The notes: a model not told the origin generated them from the sequence alone. A stretch of 64,000 nucleotides of DNA from Pantoea cypripedii (GCF_002095535.1 NZ_MLJI01000001.1:567604-631603), one strand, 5' to 3'; counted from the stretch's first letter, positions 37,966 through 47,897 are shown. Made by a program: numbers and translations.

Positions 37966-38493
37966 ATGGTGTTTACTCGCTTACGCGGTCTGATTGTTGA
38001 AAAAGGGCCAGAATTCTTAGCCTTACCGGTGTCATTAACCCCTTTCGCGCTGAAAAAAGCCGTTTTGCAACAACTCCTAAACTGGCAATTTCGCCATGCT
38101 TTGGCTGAGGGTGAGTTAGACTTTCTGGAAGGGCGCTCCCTGGGAATCGAAATCAGCGACATCAATTTGCGCTGGATGACCACGTTACAGGCCGGGCGTC
38201 TGACTGTTTCGCGCGACACCGAAGCTGATGTCTGGTTTCGCGGCGAAGCCAACGATCTGTTGCTGGTGGCAGCACGCAAAGCGGACCCCGATATGTTGTT
38301 CTTTCAACGCCGTCTGGTGATTGAAGGTGACACGGAGCTGGGGCTGGAGGTGAAGAACCTGATGGATGCCATTGAACTGGATGCCATGCCCACGCCATTG
38401 CGAACGGGATTGCAGCAGCTGGCTGCTTTTGTTGAGGCTGGACTGAAACAGGACGCGAAGGCCACTGAGTCGCGCGCGGGGATCTCATGTTGA
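37966..38493 (+). CDS. ubiT: Ubiquinone biosynthesis accessory factor UbiT
   Basis: This 175-residue SCP2-domain protein probably binds lipid intermediates for the anaerobic ubiquinone pathway, as UbiJ does aerobically. Family blocks are VSLTPFALKKAVLQQLLNWQ near residue 25, and DPDMLFFQRRLVIEGDTELG and KNLMDAIELD further on. The ATG at 37966 has a strong GAAGGGAG site; a GTG two codons earlier overlaps that site. It overlaps yhbS by 7 bp and diverges from ubiU. Confidence 0.94.
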   Translation: MVFTRLRGLIVEKGPEFLALPVSLTPFALKKAVLQQLLNWQFRHALAEGELDFLEGRSLGIEISDINLRWMTTLQAGRLTVSRDTEADVWFRGEANDLLLVAARKADPDMLFFQRRLVIEGDTELGLEVKNLMDAIELDAMPTPLRTGLQQLAAFVEAGLKQDAKATESRAGISC

Positions 38494-38993
38494 TTCGTAC
38501 TGAAATTGGCGTCGATGCGGCCAGCATCGACAGTCTGTTAAAGCGCTGTTTTACCAGCGCCGCCGAAGCGGAACTGGTACAGCAGTTGCGTGAAGATGGT
38601 TTGCTGACCCTTGGCGTGGTGGCGACCGATGATGAAGGTCAGGTTTTGGGGTATGCCGCGTTCAGCCCGGTGACGTTGCAGGGCGAAGACCGTAACTGGG
38701 TCGCTCTGGCACCGTTGGCGGTGGATGAGACGGTACGCAAACAGGGCATCGGTAAACAGCTGGTGTATGAAGGGCTGGATGCGCTGAACGAATTTGGTTA
38801 CAGCGCGGTGGTGGTGCTGGGCGATCCGGCTTACTACCATGACTTCGGCTTTGAACCGGCAGCGCGTCACGGGCTACATTGCCGCTGGCCTGGCTCGGAA
38901 GCCGCATTTCAGGTGTATAAACTGGCTGATGACGCGTTCGCAGGGGCGGAAGGGCAGATCGAGTTCGCTGCACCCTTCAATCGTTTTGCGTAA
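38487..38993 (+). CDS. yhbS: GNAT N-acetyltransferase YhbS
   Basis: This 168-residue GCN5-type acetyltransferase is close to E. coli YhbS (167). The acetyl-CoA binding block [21 protein letters not shown] with the R/QxxGxG-like RKQGIGK is near residues 72-92, and [14 protein letters not shown] near 112-125. Its substrate here is not known. It overlaps ubiT at its start and the convergent yhbQ by 17 bp at its end. Confidence 0.92.
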   Translation: MLIRTEIGVDAASIDSLLKRCFTSAAEAELVQQLREDGLLTLGVVATDDEGQVLGYAAFSPVTLQGEDRNWVALAPLAVDETVRKQGIGKQLVYEGLDALNEFGYSAVVVLGDPAYYHDFGFEPAARHGLHCRWPGSEAAFQVYKLADDAFAGAEGQIEFAAPFNRFA

Positions 38994-39264
38994 ACCAGTT
39001 GTTCAGGCTGGGCGGCTGTTGCGCCACCAGTTGCAGTTTCTGTGCCCGGCTTAACTGCTTCACCTGATACTCAAGCCGTGATGCGGCAGACCGATCGCCC
39101 GCATCACAATGAAATACCAGCGTCAGTGGACCTTTTCCGCGCAATGATCGCGCTCCACGTCCCTGCTGATGCTGCTGTAAACGCCGGTTCACGTCTGTGG
39201 TGATGCCGGTGTAGAGTTGGCCTGCGGCGGTTTGCAGCATATACAGCTGCCAGCCCTGCTCCAT
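38977..39264 (-). CDS. yhbQ: GIY-YIG domain protein YhbQ
   Basis: This 95-residue protein is a stand-alone GIY-YIG nuclease-like domain of the UPF0213 type. The motif is seen as LYMLQT followed by LYTGIT, then the conserved Arg in NRRLQQH and a Glu in SRLEYQVK. It may act on damaged or replicating DNA; its role is not settled. Its 3' end overlaps yhbS by 17 bp on the opposite strand. Confidence 0.92.
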   Translation of the reverse strand: MEQGWQLYMLQTAAGQLYTGITTDVNRRLQQHQQGRGARSLRGKGPLTLVFHCDAGDRSAASRLEYQVKQLSRAQKLQLVAQQPPSLNNWFTQND

Positions 39265-39269
39265 GATGA

Positions 39270-39865
<596 letters not shown>

Positions 39866-39886
39866 GGGTTGTGCAGGCTTAATCTA

Positions 39887-40411
39887 TCAGGCCGTAGTGT
39901 TGAGAATCCGCAGGGATTCGCGGTTAAAGGCGGGCAGATCATCCGGGGTGCGGCTGGTGACCAGTTTGTCATCATCCACCACCACTTCTTTGTCGTAGAA
40001 GTCCGCACCGGCGTTGCGCAGATCAATGGCGATGGCTTTCACGCAGGTCATTTTGCGCCCGCGTACGCCATTGGCACTGATCAATAACTGCGGCCCGTGA
40101 CAGATGGCAAATACCGGTTTGCCACTGGCGACAAACGCTTTGGTGAAGTTGACGAAACGATCGTCACCGCGCAGCGTATCGGGTGAATGTCCGCCCGGCA
40201 GCAGCAGGGCATCGAACTCTGCCGCGTCCACGTGATCAATATCCTTATCGATTTTTACCTCGGCTTTGCCTTTTTTGCCTTTGACAGTTTTACCGGCTTT
40301 CATCTCGATGGTGACCACTTCATGGCCCGCTTTGGTGTAAGCCTCCGCCGGTGAGGTAAATTCTGAGTCTTCAAATTCATCGGTAATCAATACCGCAATT
40401 TTCTTGCTCAT
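39887..40411 (-). CDS. yhbO: DJ-1/PfpI family protein YhbO
   Basis: This 174-residue protein belongs to the DJ-1/PfpI superfamily, linked in E. coli to stress survival and reported to act as a protein deglycase. The nucleophile Cys104 sits in the elbow AICHGPQ, with Glu15 in DEFEDSE and LLLPGGHSPD near residues 70-78. The E. coli protein is 172 residues. It diverges from yraQ over 183 bp. Confidence 0.95.
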   Translation of the reverse strand: MSKKIAVLITDEFEDSEFTSPAEAYTKAGHEVVTIEMKAGKTVKGKKGKAEVKIDKDIDHVDAAEFDALLLPGGHSPDTLRGDDRFVNFTKAFVASGKPVFAICHGPQLLISANGVRGRKMTCVKAIAIDLRNAGADFYDKEVVVDDDKLVTSRTPDDLPAFNRESLRILNTTA

Positions 40412-40594
40412 CTTTCTCCTCCTTGTCGTACCTGGGTGTCAGATCAAGTGTGGTTGCCCACCTGCAAAACGCAAGCAGGTCAAATTTAGAGCGTTTAAGC
40501 ATGGAAAAATTCCTTCACCTGATAAACACTCAGGTTAATCCGTCGTGCCGTCCGGTGCGATTTTCGTTATTCAGGTTGAATACGGGACTCTGCC

Positions 40595-41632
40595 ATGAAT
40601 CAACTCACTTCTGTCGCTCCGGCAACGCGTTTTGCCTGGTGGAAACCGCTGTTGTTTCTGCTGGTGGTGGTCATTGGACTCTGGTACGTCAAATGGCAGC
40701 CGTACTACGGCAAAGCCTTCACAGCGGCGGAAACGCATTCCATTGGTAAATCGATTCTGGCGGGCGCTGATGCCTCACCCTGGCGTGCCGCGCTGGATTA
40801 CGCGATGGTTTATTTTCTGGCGGTGTGGAAAGCGGCAGTGCTGGGCGTGCTGCTGGGATCGCTGGTACAGGTACTGATCCCGCGCAACTGGCTGCTACGG
40901 CTGATGGGGCAAAACCGCTTCGGCTCAGCGCTGGTGGGCACCGGCCTCGGGCTGCCTGGGATGATGTGTAGCTGTTGTGCAGCACCGGTTGCCGCCGGGC
41001 TGCGTCAGTCGCAGGTGTCCAGCGGGGCGGCGATGGCCTTCTGGCTGGCAAATCCGGTGCTGAATCCGGCCACGTTGATCTTTATGGGATTTGTACTTGG
41101 CTGGCAGTTTGCCGCCATCCGGCTGGTGGCAGGGGTCATCATGGTGCTGGGCATTGCCTGGCTGGTGCAGCGCAGCGTGCCAGAGCGCATCACCTCCCCG
41201 GTGGCCATTCAGGACACCGGGCCGGAAGAGTCTTTCCTGCAACGCTGGCTGCGCGTGCTGTGGCGACTGTTCTGGAACACCATTCCGTTGTATATCGTGG
41301 CGGTGCTGCTGCTGGGGGCAGCGCGTGTCTGGTTGTTCCCACACGCCGATGGTGCCGTGGGCAATACCTTGTTTTGGGTGGTGGTGATGGCGCTGGCGGG
41401 ATGTCTGTTTGTGATCCCGACGGCAGCCGAGATCCCGATCGTTCAAACCATGATGCTGGCGGGAATGGGCATCGCGCCAGCCCTGGCGCTGTTGCTGACA
41501 TTGCCCGCCGTTAGCGTACCTTCGTTACTGATGTTGCACCGGGCTTTTCCGGCCCGCGCCTTGTGGATAGCCCTGCTGGGTGTGGCCGTCAGTGGGATGC
41601 TGGTCGGGGTGCTCGCCCTGGGGCTGGCGTAA
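40595..41632 (+). CDS. yraQ: Permease YraQ (DUF318/ArsP-like)
   Basis: This 345-residue inner-membrane protein is a permease of the ArsP_1/DUF318 family with about eight membrane helices. The family signature GMMCSCCAAPVAAG near residues 122-135 has paired cysteines, and the second half repeats the pattern with VIPTAAEIPIVQT. The substrate is unknown; relatives export methylated arsenicals. Its last 108 bp overlap the convergent nrdG. Position next to yhbO matches E. coli, although yraR is missing. Confidence 0.92.
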   Translation: MNQLTSVAPATRFAWWKPLLFLLVVVIGLWYVKWQPYYGKAFTAAETHSIGKSILAGADASPWRAALDYAMVYFLAVWKAAVLGVLLGSLVQVLIPRNWLLRLMGQNRFGSALVGTGLGLPGMMCSCCAAPVAAGLRQSQVSSGAAMAFWLANPVLNPATLIFMGFVLGWQFAAIRLVAGVIMVLGIAWLVQRSVPERITSPVAIQDTGPEESFLQRWLRVLWRLFWNTIPLYIVAVLLLGAARVWLFPHADGAVGNTLFWVVVMALAGCLFVIPTAAEIPIVQTMMLAGMGIAPALALLLTLPAVSVPSLLMLHRAFPARALWIALLGVAVSGMLVGVLALGLA

Positions 41633-42091
41633 ATACCAGATTTTCTGATTGCGGCTGCCGCGCCACAGCAGCCGCGCATCTTTCTCTTCTTCGATAAAAC
41701 GCCCGTCGATTAGCACGTCGATTTCCGCGATCACCTCGCGCTGGGCATCACTCAGCTCCGCCAGCTGATAGCCGGTCCACAACCAGATATCCTTATCCGG
41801 ACATTCGCGCCGTACGCGTTTCACCAGGCGACGTATATGCGGCACGTTATGCGGATGCAGCGGATCGCCGCCGCTTAGCGACAATCCCTGACGCGGAATG
41901 CGACGATCCTGCAAATCGGCGATCAATTTTTCTTCCATCGCCAGCGTAAACGGCACACCGGAATCGAGTCGCCAGGTGCTCTGGTTGTAGCAGCCACGGC
42001 ACTGGTGCTCGCAACCGGCGACAAACAGCGTGCAGCGCGTACCCGGCCCGTTAACGATATCGACGTCATAATAGCGATGGATATGCATCAT
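41525..42091 (-). CDS. nrdG: Anaerobic ribonucleotide reductase activating protein NrdG, C-terminally extended
   Basis: This radical SAM activase makes the glycyl radical on NrdD. The cluster motif CxxxCxxC is at Cys27, Cys31 and Cys34, and the GGE-like motif is LSGGDPLHP. Residues 1-155 align with the whole E. coli protein (154), which ends in an LR. Here no stop follows; the frame runs on for 33 more residues rich in Gln, His, Gly and Pro, antisense to the end of yraQ. The start overlaps the nrdD stop by 4 bp (ATGA). The extension is odd and may be recent. Confidence 0.93.
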   Translation of the reverse strand: MMHIHRYYDVDIVNGPGTRCTLFVAGCEHQCRGCYNQSTWRLDSGVPFTLAMEEKLIADLQDRRIPRQGLSLSGGDPLHPHNVPHIRRLVKRVRRECPDKDIWLWTGYQLAELSDAQREVIAEIDVLIDGRFIEEEKDARLLWRGSRNQKIWYLRQPQGEHPDQHPTDGHTQQGYPQGAGRKSPVQHQ

Positions 42092-44226
42092 CCCAGTTGC
42101 CCCGTATCCAGGTGTTTAACCCGACGCTGCACCTCTTCCTGCTTACCGGCGTTAAACGGACGCGCATCCGGGCTGCCGAGATAGCCACACACGCGCCGCG
42201 TTACCGAGACGCGTGCCGGGTCGTGATTACCGCAGCTGGGGCAGGTAAAGCCTTTGCTGGTGCAGCTGAATTCGCCACTAAAACCACATTCATAGCATTC
42301 ATCAATCGGCGTATTGGTGCCGTAATAGGGCACGCGGTCGTAGCTGTAATCCCAGACATCTTCCAGCGCTTTGAGGTTGTGCTGGATATTGGGATATTCG
42401 CCGTAACAGATAAAACCGCCGCTGGCGATAGGTGGGTAGGGGGCTTCAAAATCAATTTTGTCGTACGGATTAACCTTCTTCTCGACATCAAGATGGAAGC
42501 TGTTGGTGTAATACCCTTTGTCGGTGACGCCGGGCACCACGCCAAATTCGGCGGCATCGAGGCGGCAGAAACGGTCGCACAGATTCTCGCTCGGTGTGCT
42601 GTACAGGCTAAAACCGTAGCCGGTTTCGGCTTTCCATGCATCGACGGCCTGGCGCAGATGCTCAACAATCTCCACCCCTTTGGCGCGCAGATAATCAGCA
42701 TCATAGGGATGTACCTCGTTGCCGCTTAGGGCATTGAGGGTTTCATGCAGGCCGATATAACCGAGAGAGATGGAGGCGCGACCATTGCGGAAAATTGGTC
42801 CGATATCGTCATCCGCGTTGAGACGCACGCCACAGGCACCTTCCATATAAAGAATCGGTGCGACGCGCGCTTTGGTTTTTTCCAGCCGGGCGATACGCGT
42901 CATCAGCGCACGTTTAGCCAGCGCCAGACGCTCATCCAGCAGCGACCAGAAACGTGCTTCATCACCCTGCGCTTCCAGTGCAATGCGCGGCAGGTTAAGG
43001 CTGATGACCCCGAGATTATTGCGCCCTTCATGAATCAGCTGGCCATTTTCCTTGTACACGCCCAGGAAGCTGCGGCAGCCCATCGGCGTTTTAAACGATC
43101 CGGTGACTTTCACCACTTGATCATAATTCAGGATATCCGGGTACATGCGCTTGCTGGCGCACTCCAGCGCCAGTTGTTTGATGTCGTAGTTCACATCACC
43201 CACGCGGCGGTTGATGCCTTCGCGGATGGCAAACACCAGTTTCGGGAATACCGCGGTTTTATGGTTTTTGCCCAGTCCGGCTATGCGATTGCGCAGGATC
43301 GATTGCTGTATCAGGCGCGCGGCCCAGTCGGTACCGAGACCAAAACCAAAGGTCACAAACGGCGTTTGTCCGTTAGCGGTATGCAGCGTGTTGACCTCAT
43401 ATTCCAGCGACTGAAAGGCGTCGTAGCACTCTTTTTCAGTACGCGCGCGGGCATAAGCCTCGGCATCGTCGATCTGCCACTCCAGTGCGACGGCCCGGTG
43501 TTTTTCCAGGCTCAGGGTGACAAAGGGGGCCAGCACCTCGTCAATACGGTTGATGGTGGTGCCGCCGTAAATATGGCTGGCGACCTGGGCAATGATCTGG
43601 GCGGTGACGGCGGTGGCGGTGGCGATCGATTTTGGCGGTTCGATCTCTGCATTGCCCATTTTGAAGCCGTTGGTCAGCATGCCGCGCAGATCGATCAACA
43701 TGCAGTTAAACATCGGAAAGAAGGGCGAATAATCGAGATCGTGGTAGTGGATCTCGCCGCGCTCATGCGCCAGCACCACATCACGCGGCAGGATTTGCTG
43801 CTGTGCGTAGTGTTTAGCCACGATGCCCGCCAGCAAATCGCGCTGGGTAGGGATCACTTTGCTGTCTTTGTTGGCGTTTTCATTCAGCAGGGCGGCGTTG
43901 GTTTGTTCCACCAGGCCACGAATCGCGTGATGCAGTTTCCCGCGCTGCTCGCGTGCCAGATCGCGATCGTGACGATATTCAATATAGGCGCGCGCCAGTT
44001 GGGGCCAGGGGCCGCTCATCAGCGTCTCTTCAACTGCGCACTGAATGTCGCGAATATCCACTTCGTCGCGGCTAGCCAGCTGCTGGCCCACCTCGGTCGC
44101 CACCTGCGCGCACCAGGCGCTATCGTTCACCTGGGCAGCGCGTGCTGCCGCCTGCACCGCACTGGCAATGCGCTGTTCATCAAAAGGCACTTTGCAGCCA
44201 TCACGCTTAATCACTACCGTTGCCAT
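42088..44226 (-). CDS. nrdD: Anaerobic ribonucleoside-triphosphate reductase NrdD
   Basis: This 712-residue class III reductase makes deoxynucleotides without oxygen. An ATP-cone domain (about 1-100, starting VIKRDGCKVPF) precedes the catalytic barrel. The C-terminal zinc site has two Cys pairs (ECYECGF and CPSCGNH), and the radical Gly681 lies in RVCGYLG. All features and the length match E. coli. It forms an operon with nrdG. Two NrdR-like boxes lie just upstream of the start, so it is likely repressed when ATP/dATP sensing signals plenty. Confidence 0.98.
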   Translation of the reverse strand: MATVVIKRDGCKVPFDEQRIASAVQAAARAAQVNDSAWCAQVATEVGQQLASRDEVDIRDIQCAVEETLMSGPWPQLARAYIEYRHDRDLAREQRGKLHHAIRGLVEQTNAALLNENANKDSKVIPTQRDLLAGIVAKHYAQQQILPRDVVLAHERGEIHYHDLDYSPFFPMFNCMLIDLRGMLTNGFKMGNAEIEPPKSIATATAVTAQIIAQVASHIYGGTTINRIDEVLAPFVTLSLEKHRAVALEWQIDDAEAYARARTEKECYDAFQSLEYEVNTLHTANGQTPFVTFGFGLGTDWAARLIQQSILRNRIAGLGKNHKTAVFPKLVFAIREGINRRVGDVNYDIKQLALECASKRMYPDILNYDQVVKVTGSFKTPMGCRSFLGVYKENGQLIHEGRNNLGVISLNLPRIALEAQGDEARFWSLLDERLALAKRALMTRIARLEKTKARVAPILYMEGACGVRLNADDDIGPIFRNGRASISLGYIGLHETLNALSGNEVHPYDADYLRAKGVEIVEHLRQAVDAWKAETGYGFSLYSTPSENLCDRFCRLDAAEFGVVPGVTDKGYYTNSFHLDVEKKVNPYDKIDFEAPYPPIASGGFICYGEYPNIQHNLKALEDVWDYSYDRVPYYGTNTPIDECYECGFSGEFSCTSKGFTCPSCGNHDPARVSVTRRVCGYLGSPDARPFNAGKQEEVQRRVKHLDTGQLG

Positions 44227-44238
44227 TTAGCCTCCATG

Positions 44239-44286
44239 AAACTACATGTTGTGGTTTTATTGAAGTGTAATATCTACATATGGTGT
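44239..44286 (-). promoter_or_regulatory. Pair of NrdR-like boxes upstream of nrdD
   Basis: Two similar 16-bp partial palindromes occur at 44239-44254 (core ctacatgttg) and 44271-44286 (core ctacatatgg). Each matches 8 of 10 core positions of the NrdR box CwAtATaTwG, and they are 32 bp apart, about three helical turns, as is typical for NrdR box pairs. The first lies only 13 bp from the nrdD start codon. Confidence 0.65.
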
Positions 44287-44494
44287 TTGCGCGGAAATTA
44301 ATTAGGCCGTTATTGACCAGGCGCAAGGAAGTTCCTGCAAAGCATGAAAGGCGTGCATTCTGCCATCTGACTAAACTGAAAAAGTTTTAACACGCCCATA
44401 CTTCTGGTTTGCCTGGCTTGATTTGCGTCGCGAAGCAGATTTAATGGGCTTTTTGCCGGTTTTGGTCCGTCAATTTTCCACAAGGATGCCCCTC

Positions 44495-46879
44495 ATGCCT
44501 CTGCCCCGAACGCTGCTCGCCTGTTGTTTATCAATGAGTTTTTCTGCTTTCGCGACACCGGCGGGTGACCTGCCGCTTATGCCCTGGCCGCAACAGGTTG
44601 AACAGCCGCACAGCGGCGGAGCGTATCAGCTGACACCACAGCTCACGCTGCAAATCTCGGGCGATCATCTGGAGGGGGCGGAGGTGCGTTGGCTGGCGCG
44701 CATCGCACGGCAAACCGGCTGGCCGTTGTTGCCGTCTGGCGATGCAGACGAAAAGGCCACCATTCGCATCCAGATTGCGGATGCAGTTGATCCACTCCCC
44801 CAGCCGGACAGCGATGAAAGCTATCATCTGGTGGTCAACAGTGACGGCGTGTTGCTGGAGGCCAGGACTCGCTTTGGCGCGATGCGCGGCATGGAGACGT
44901 TGTTGCAGCTGATTGAAAACAGCGAAAGTGGCACGGTGATCCCCTACGTCACCATCGATGATCAGCCGCGTTTTGCATGGCGCGGCTTGCTGATCGATTC
45001 TGCCCGTCACTTTATGCCGGTGGAGACCCTCAAACGTCAGATTGATGGCATCGCGGCGGCGCGTATGAATGTTTTCCACTGGCATCTGACCGACGATCAG
45101 GGCTGGCGCTTTGCCTCCAGCCATTATCCCCAATTGCAGGAGAAAGCCAGCGATGGTCGCTACTACACGCAGCAGGAAATGCGTGATGTGGTGCAATACG
45201 CCACGCAACGCGGTATCCGCGTGGTGCCGGAAATCGATCTGCCCGGCCATGCATCGGCCATGGCGGTGGCGATGCCGGAGTTGATGAGCGCGCCAGGACC
45301 CTATGCGATGGAGCGCGGCTGGGGGGTGTTTAAGCCGTTGCTCGATCCGAGTAATGAAGAAGTCTTCAACTTTATTAATACGCTGGTGGGGGAGGTGGCG
45401 GCGATCTTTCCGGATCCTTACCTGCATATTGGTGGCGATGAAGTTGATCCCACGCAGTGGAATGATTCCCCAAAAATTCAGCAGTTTATGCGCGATCATG
45501 GCCTGAAAGACGCCCATGCCTTACAGGCGTGGTTTAATCAGCGGGTGGAAAAAATCCTCGAAGCCCATCAGCGGCAGATGGTGGGCTGGGACGAAATCTA
45601 TCATCCCGATCTGCCGCATAGCATTCTGATCCAGTCATGGCAGGGGCAGGATGCGCTGGGCGAGGTGGTGAAAAATGGCTATCGCGGCATCCTCTCAACC
45701 GGTTTCTATCTCGACCAGCCACAGCCTGCGGCTTATCACTACCGCAACGAACCTTTCCCCCAGGGGTTGAATGGGCAGGATCAGCTGCAACCGGGTGAAC
45801 AGGCGCAGAGCTGGCAATTCACCCTGCCGCGCCTGAAGGGCAGCCCGGTGCAGGGCAGCTTCACCCTGATTGACGGCAAAGGAGGCTGGCGCGGGTTTAT
45901 CGACTTCAGCGGCAAAGCACGGCGCATGGTCAGCCAGGTTGACTGGCTGTCCCCTGGGCAGGTGACGTTCCGTGTCGATAGCTGGATGGGAGAAGTACAG
46001 CCGGTGGTGACGCTGACGGAAAACAACCTGACCGGTTATATGCTGGTGGGTAACGTGCGTTATCCCACCGAGGGGAGCCTCCTGGCGCAGATGCCAGCGG
46101 GTATCGCTCCGTCACTGCCGACAACCCAGCAACTGAGCGACAATCTGTTGGGCGGCGAAGCGGCGCTGTGGGCAGAAAACGTCAACAGCCAGATTATTGA
46201 TACCAAACTGTGGCCGCGTACTTTTGTCGTGGCCGAGCGGCTGTGGTCAGCCGCTGACGTGAACGACAGCGACAATATGTACCAGCGTCTGCGTGCTATC
46301 GATCGCTGGAGCACCGTGTCGGTAGGGTTGCAACAATACCGGCAGGCGGAGGTGCAGATGATGCGTCTGGCCAACAGTACCGATATCACCCCGCTGCGCG
46401 TGCTGAGCGAAGTGCTGGAACCGGCGCAATATTACACGCGCCAGCATCTGAAATTCCAGGCGGGGCACTACAACTATTTTGAACCACTGAACCGGCTGGC
46501 TGACGTGCTACCTGCGGAGAGTGAAGCGATACGTTTGCTGGATAAACAGGTTGATGCGTTGATTACCAACCGCGAAAACCATCAGGCCGCCAACGCCATT
46601 CGCCAGCAGTTACAACGCTGGCTGAGCAATTGCGACCGGGTAATGCCGCTGACGCTGCATAACTATCAGCTGCATGCGTTACAACCGCAGGTGCAGCAGG
46701 TGGCTGAGCTGAGTCGTATGGGGCTGGATTTAGTGGCGACGTTGCAGCGTAATCAGGCGTATGGTGCAGGCGAAGTGGCGCAGATGCAGGCAAAACTGGA
46801 TGCGGCTGCACAGGTGCAGGATGAAACGGTGCTGGCTATGGTGCGACCACTGGAGAAACTACTGCGTTCTTTCAAATAA
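44495..46879 (+). CDS. Exported GH20 beta-N-acetylhexosaminidase with an inserted domain
   Basis: This 794-residue enzyme removes terminal N-acetylhexosamines, probably from chitin-type or cell-wall oligosaccharides. A signal peptide (MPLPRTLLACCLSMSFSAFA) is followed by a GH20b N-domain (about 25-150) and the catalytic barrel. The acid/base pair is Asp315-Glu316 in HIGGDEVDP; FHWHLTDDQGWR and EIDLPGHASAM are also seen. About 130 residues (near 45750-46143) are inserted between strands of the barrel before GGEAALWAEN. The ATG at 44495 has AAGGA 8 nt upstream. It occupies the site where E. coli carries treBCR and mgtA. Confidence 0.9.
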   Translation: MPLPRTLLACCLSMSFSAFATPAGDLPLMPWPQQVEQPHSGGAYQLTPQLTLQISGDHLEGAEVRWLARIARQTGWPLLPSGDADEKATIRIQIADAVDPLPQPDSDESYHLVVNSDGVLLEARTRFGAMRGMETLLQLIENSESGTVIPYVTIDDQPRFAWRGLLIDSARHFMPVETLKRQIDGIAAARMNVFHWHLTDDQGWRFASSHYPQLQEKASDGRYYTQQEMRDVVQYATQRGIRVVPEIDLPGHASAMAVAMPELMSAPGPYAMERGWGVFKPLLDPSNEEVFNFINTLVGEVAAIFPDPYLHIGGDEVDPTQWNDSPKIQQFMRDHGLKDAHALQAWFNQRVEKILEAHQRQMVGWDEIYHPDLPHSILIQSWQGQDALGEVVKNGYRGILSTGFYLDQPQPAAYHYRNEPFPQGLNGQDQLQPGEQAQSWQFTLPRLKGSPVQGSFTLIDGKGGWRGFIDFSGKARRMVSQVDWLSPGQVTFRVDSWMGEVQPVVTLTENNLTGYMLVGNVRYPTEGSLLAQMPAGIAPSLPTTQQLSDNLLGGEAALWAENVNSQIIDTKLWPRTFVVAERLWSAADVNDSDNMYQRLRAIDRWSTVSVGLQQYRQAEVQMMRLANSTDITPLRVLSEVLEPAQYYTRQHLKFQAGHYNYFEPLNRLADVLPAESEAIRLLDKQVDALITNRENHQAANAIRQQLQRWLSNCDRVMPLTLHNYQLHALQPQVQQVAELSRMGLDLVATLQRNQAYGAGEVAQMQAKLDAAAQVQDETVLAMVRPLEKLLRSFK

Positions 46880-46887
46880 TCACGGAC

Positions 46888-46945
46888 GTAGCGGCGCGAT
46901 TTATCGCGCGGATTTTTCTGGCATCGCGCGAAATCGCGCCGCTAC
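46888..46945. repeat. Dispersed inverted repeat, copy 3 of 5 (short form)
   Basis: This is the shortest copy. The 5' arm is the same as in the others; the 3' arm is slightly shortened (gcgcgaaatcgcgccgctac). It lies between the convergent hexosaminidase and ridA genes, 8 bp after one stop and 6 bp from the other. Confidence 0.87.
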
Positions 46946-46951
46946 GTGGGA

Positions 46952-47338
46952 TCAACGACGAATCGCGATCGCTTCGATCTCAATCTTCACGTCTTTCGGC
47001 AGACGTGCCACTTCTACGCAGGAGCGTGCCGGGAAGCTGGCGTTATGCTCGGTGAAAAAGGCTTCATAGGTGGCGTTGACGGTGGCGAAATCGTTCAGAT
47101 CTTTCACGAACACCGTGGTTTTTACGATATCGCCCACTTTCAGGCCAGCGGCTTCAACAATCGCCTTCACGTTTTCCAGCGACTGACGCGCCTGAGCGGA
47201 AACATCTTCTGCTACGGCACCGGTTTGCGGATCCACCGGAATCTGGCCGGAGGTGATGATCATGCTGCCGAGATCCACGCCCTGTACATACGGACCAATC
47301 GCTGCCGGTGCTTTTTCAGTACTGATTTCGCGAGACAT
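46952..47338 (-). CDS. ridA: 2-iminobutanoate/2-iminopropanoate deaminase RidA
   Basis: This 128-residue trimeric enzyme hydrolyses reactive enamine/imine intermediates made by threonine dehydratase and similar enzymes. Conserved blocks are APAAIGPYVQ, the IITSGQIPVDP segment, and PARSCVEVARLPKDVKIEIE, which carries the carboxylate-binding Arg near 105. The length is exactly that of E. coli. It is next to pyrI, as in E. coli. Confidence 0.97.
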   Translation of the reverse strand: MSREISTEKAPAAIGPYVQGVDLGSMIITSGQIPVDPQTGAVAEDVSAQARQSLENVKAIVEAAGLKVGDIVKTTVFVKDLNDFATVNATYEAFFTEHNASFPARSCVEVARLPKDVKIEIEAIAIRR

Positions 47339-47419
47339 TGTTTCTCCTTAAGAAAGTGCGCCGCCAGCCGCTGCCAGCGACGTGAAAATATCGACCCATT
47401 ATAGGGACGATGCCGACGA

Positions 47420-47884
47420 TTACCAGTGACCGAGCACCACGTGATGCGCGAACTCTTTCTCGCAATATTTGCACTTCAGATGCACTTCGTTATCGCGCTT
47501 TTTCACCGCAAAACTGGAGAACACCGGCTCGCTGCGGCTGATGCAGTTGCCGTTCGGGCAGGTGAGCACGCGCTCGATACGATCCGGTAACGTCGGGGCG
47601 ATCTTCGCCACCACTTCATACTCGTCGATGCGGTTGACGGTGGCATGCGGCGCATACACCGCCAGCTGGTTGATTTGATCGTCGGTCAGGAAGGTGTTTT
47701 CGATCTTGATCAGATCCTTACGTCCCATTTCACCGGAAGGCAGATTCAAACCAATGGTGATGCGCTGATCGGTTTCCGTCAGGCGAAACAGCGACAGTAA
47801 CTTAAAGCCAACCTGTGCCGGGATATGGTCAATCACCGTGCCGCGTTTGATGGCTTCAACCTGCAATTTGTTATCGTGTGTCAT
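47420..47884 (-). CDS. pyrI: Aspartate carbamoyltransferase regulatory chain PyrI
   Basis: This 154-residue subunit gives aspartate transcarbamoylase its CTP inhibition and ATP activation. The N-terminal allosteric domain ([17 protein letters not shown]) is followed by a zinc domain with Cys residues in CPNGNC and CKYC near residues 110-142. It follows pyrB by 13 bp, so the two subunits are cotranscribed. Confidence 0.97.
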   Translation of the reverse strand: MTHDNKLQVEAIKRGTVIDHIPAQVGFKLLSLFRLTETDQRITIGLNLPSGEMGRKDLIKIENTFLTDDQINQLAVYAPHATVNRIDEYEVVAKIAPTLPDRIERVLTCPNGNCISRSEPVFSSFAVKKRDNEVHLKCKYCEKEFAHHVVLGHW

Positions 47885-47897
47885 GCTGTTTTCCTCC

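Noticed and set aside
42745-44301. A 518-codon open frame antisense to nrdD
   Set aside because: It lies wholly opposite nrdD, whose protein matches its family end to end; the long open frame follows from codon bias in a GC-rich gene.
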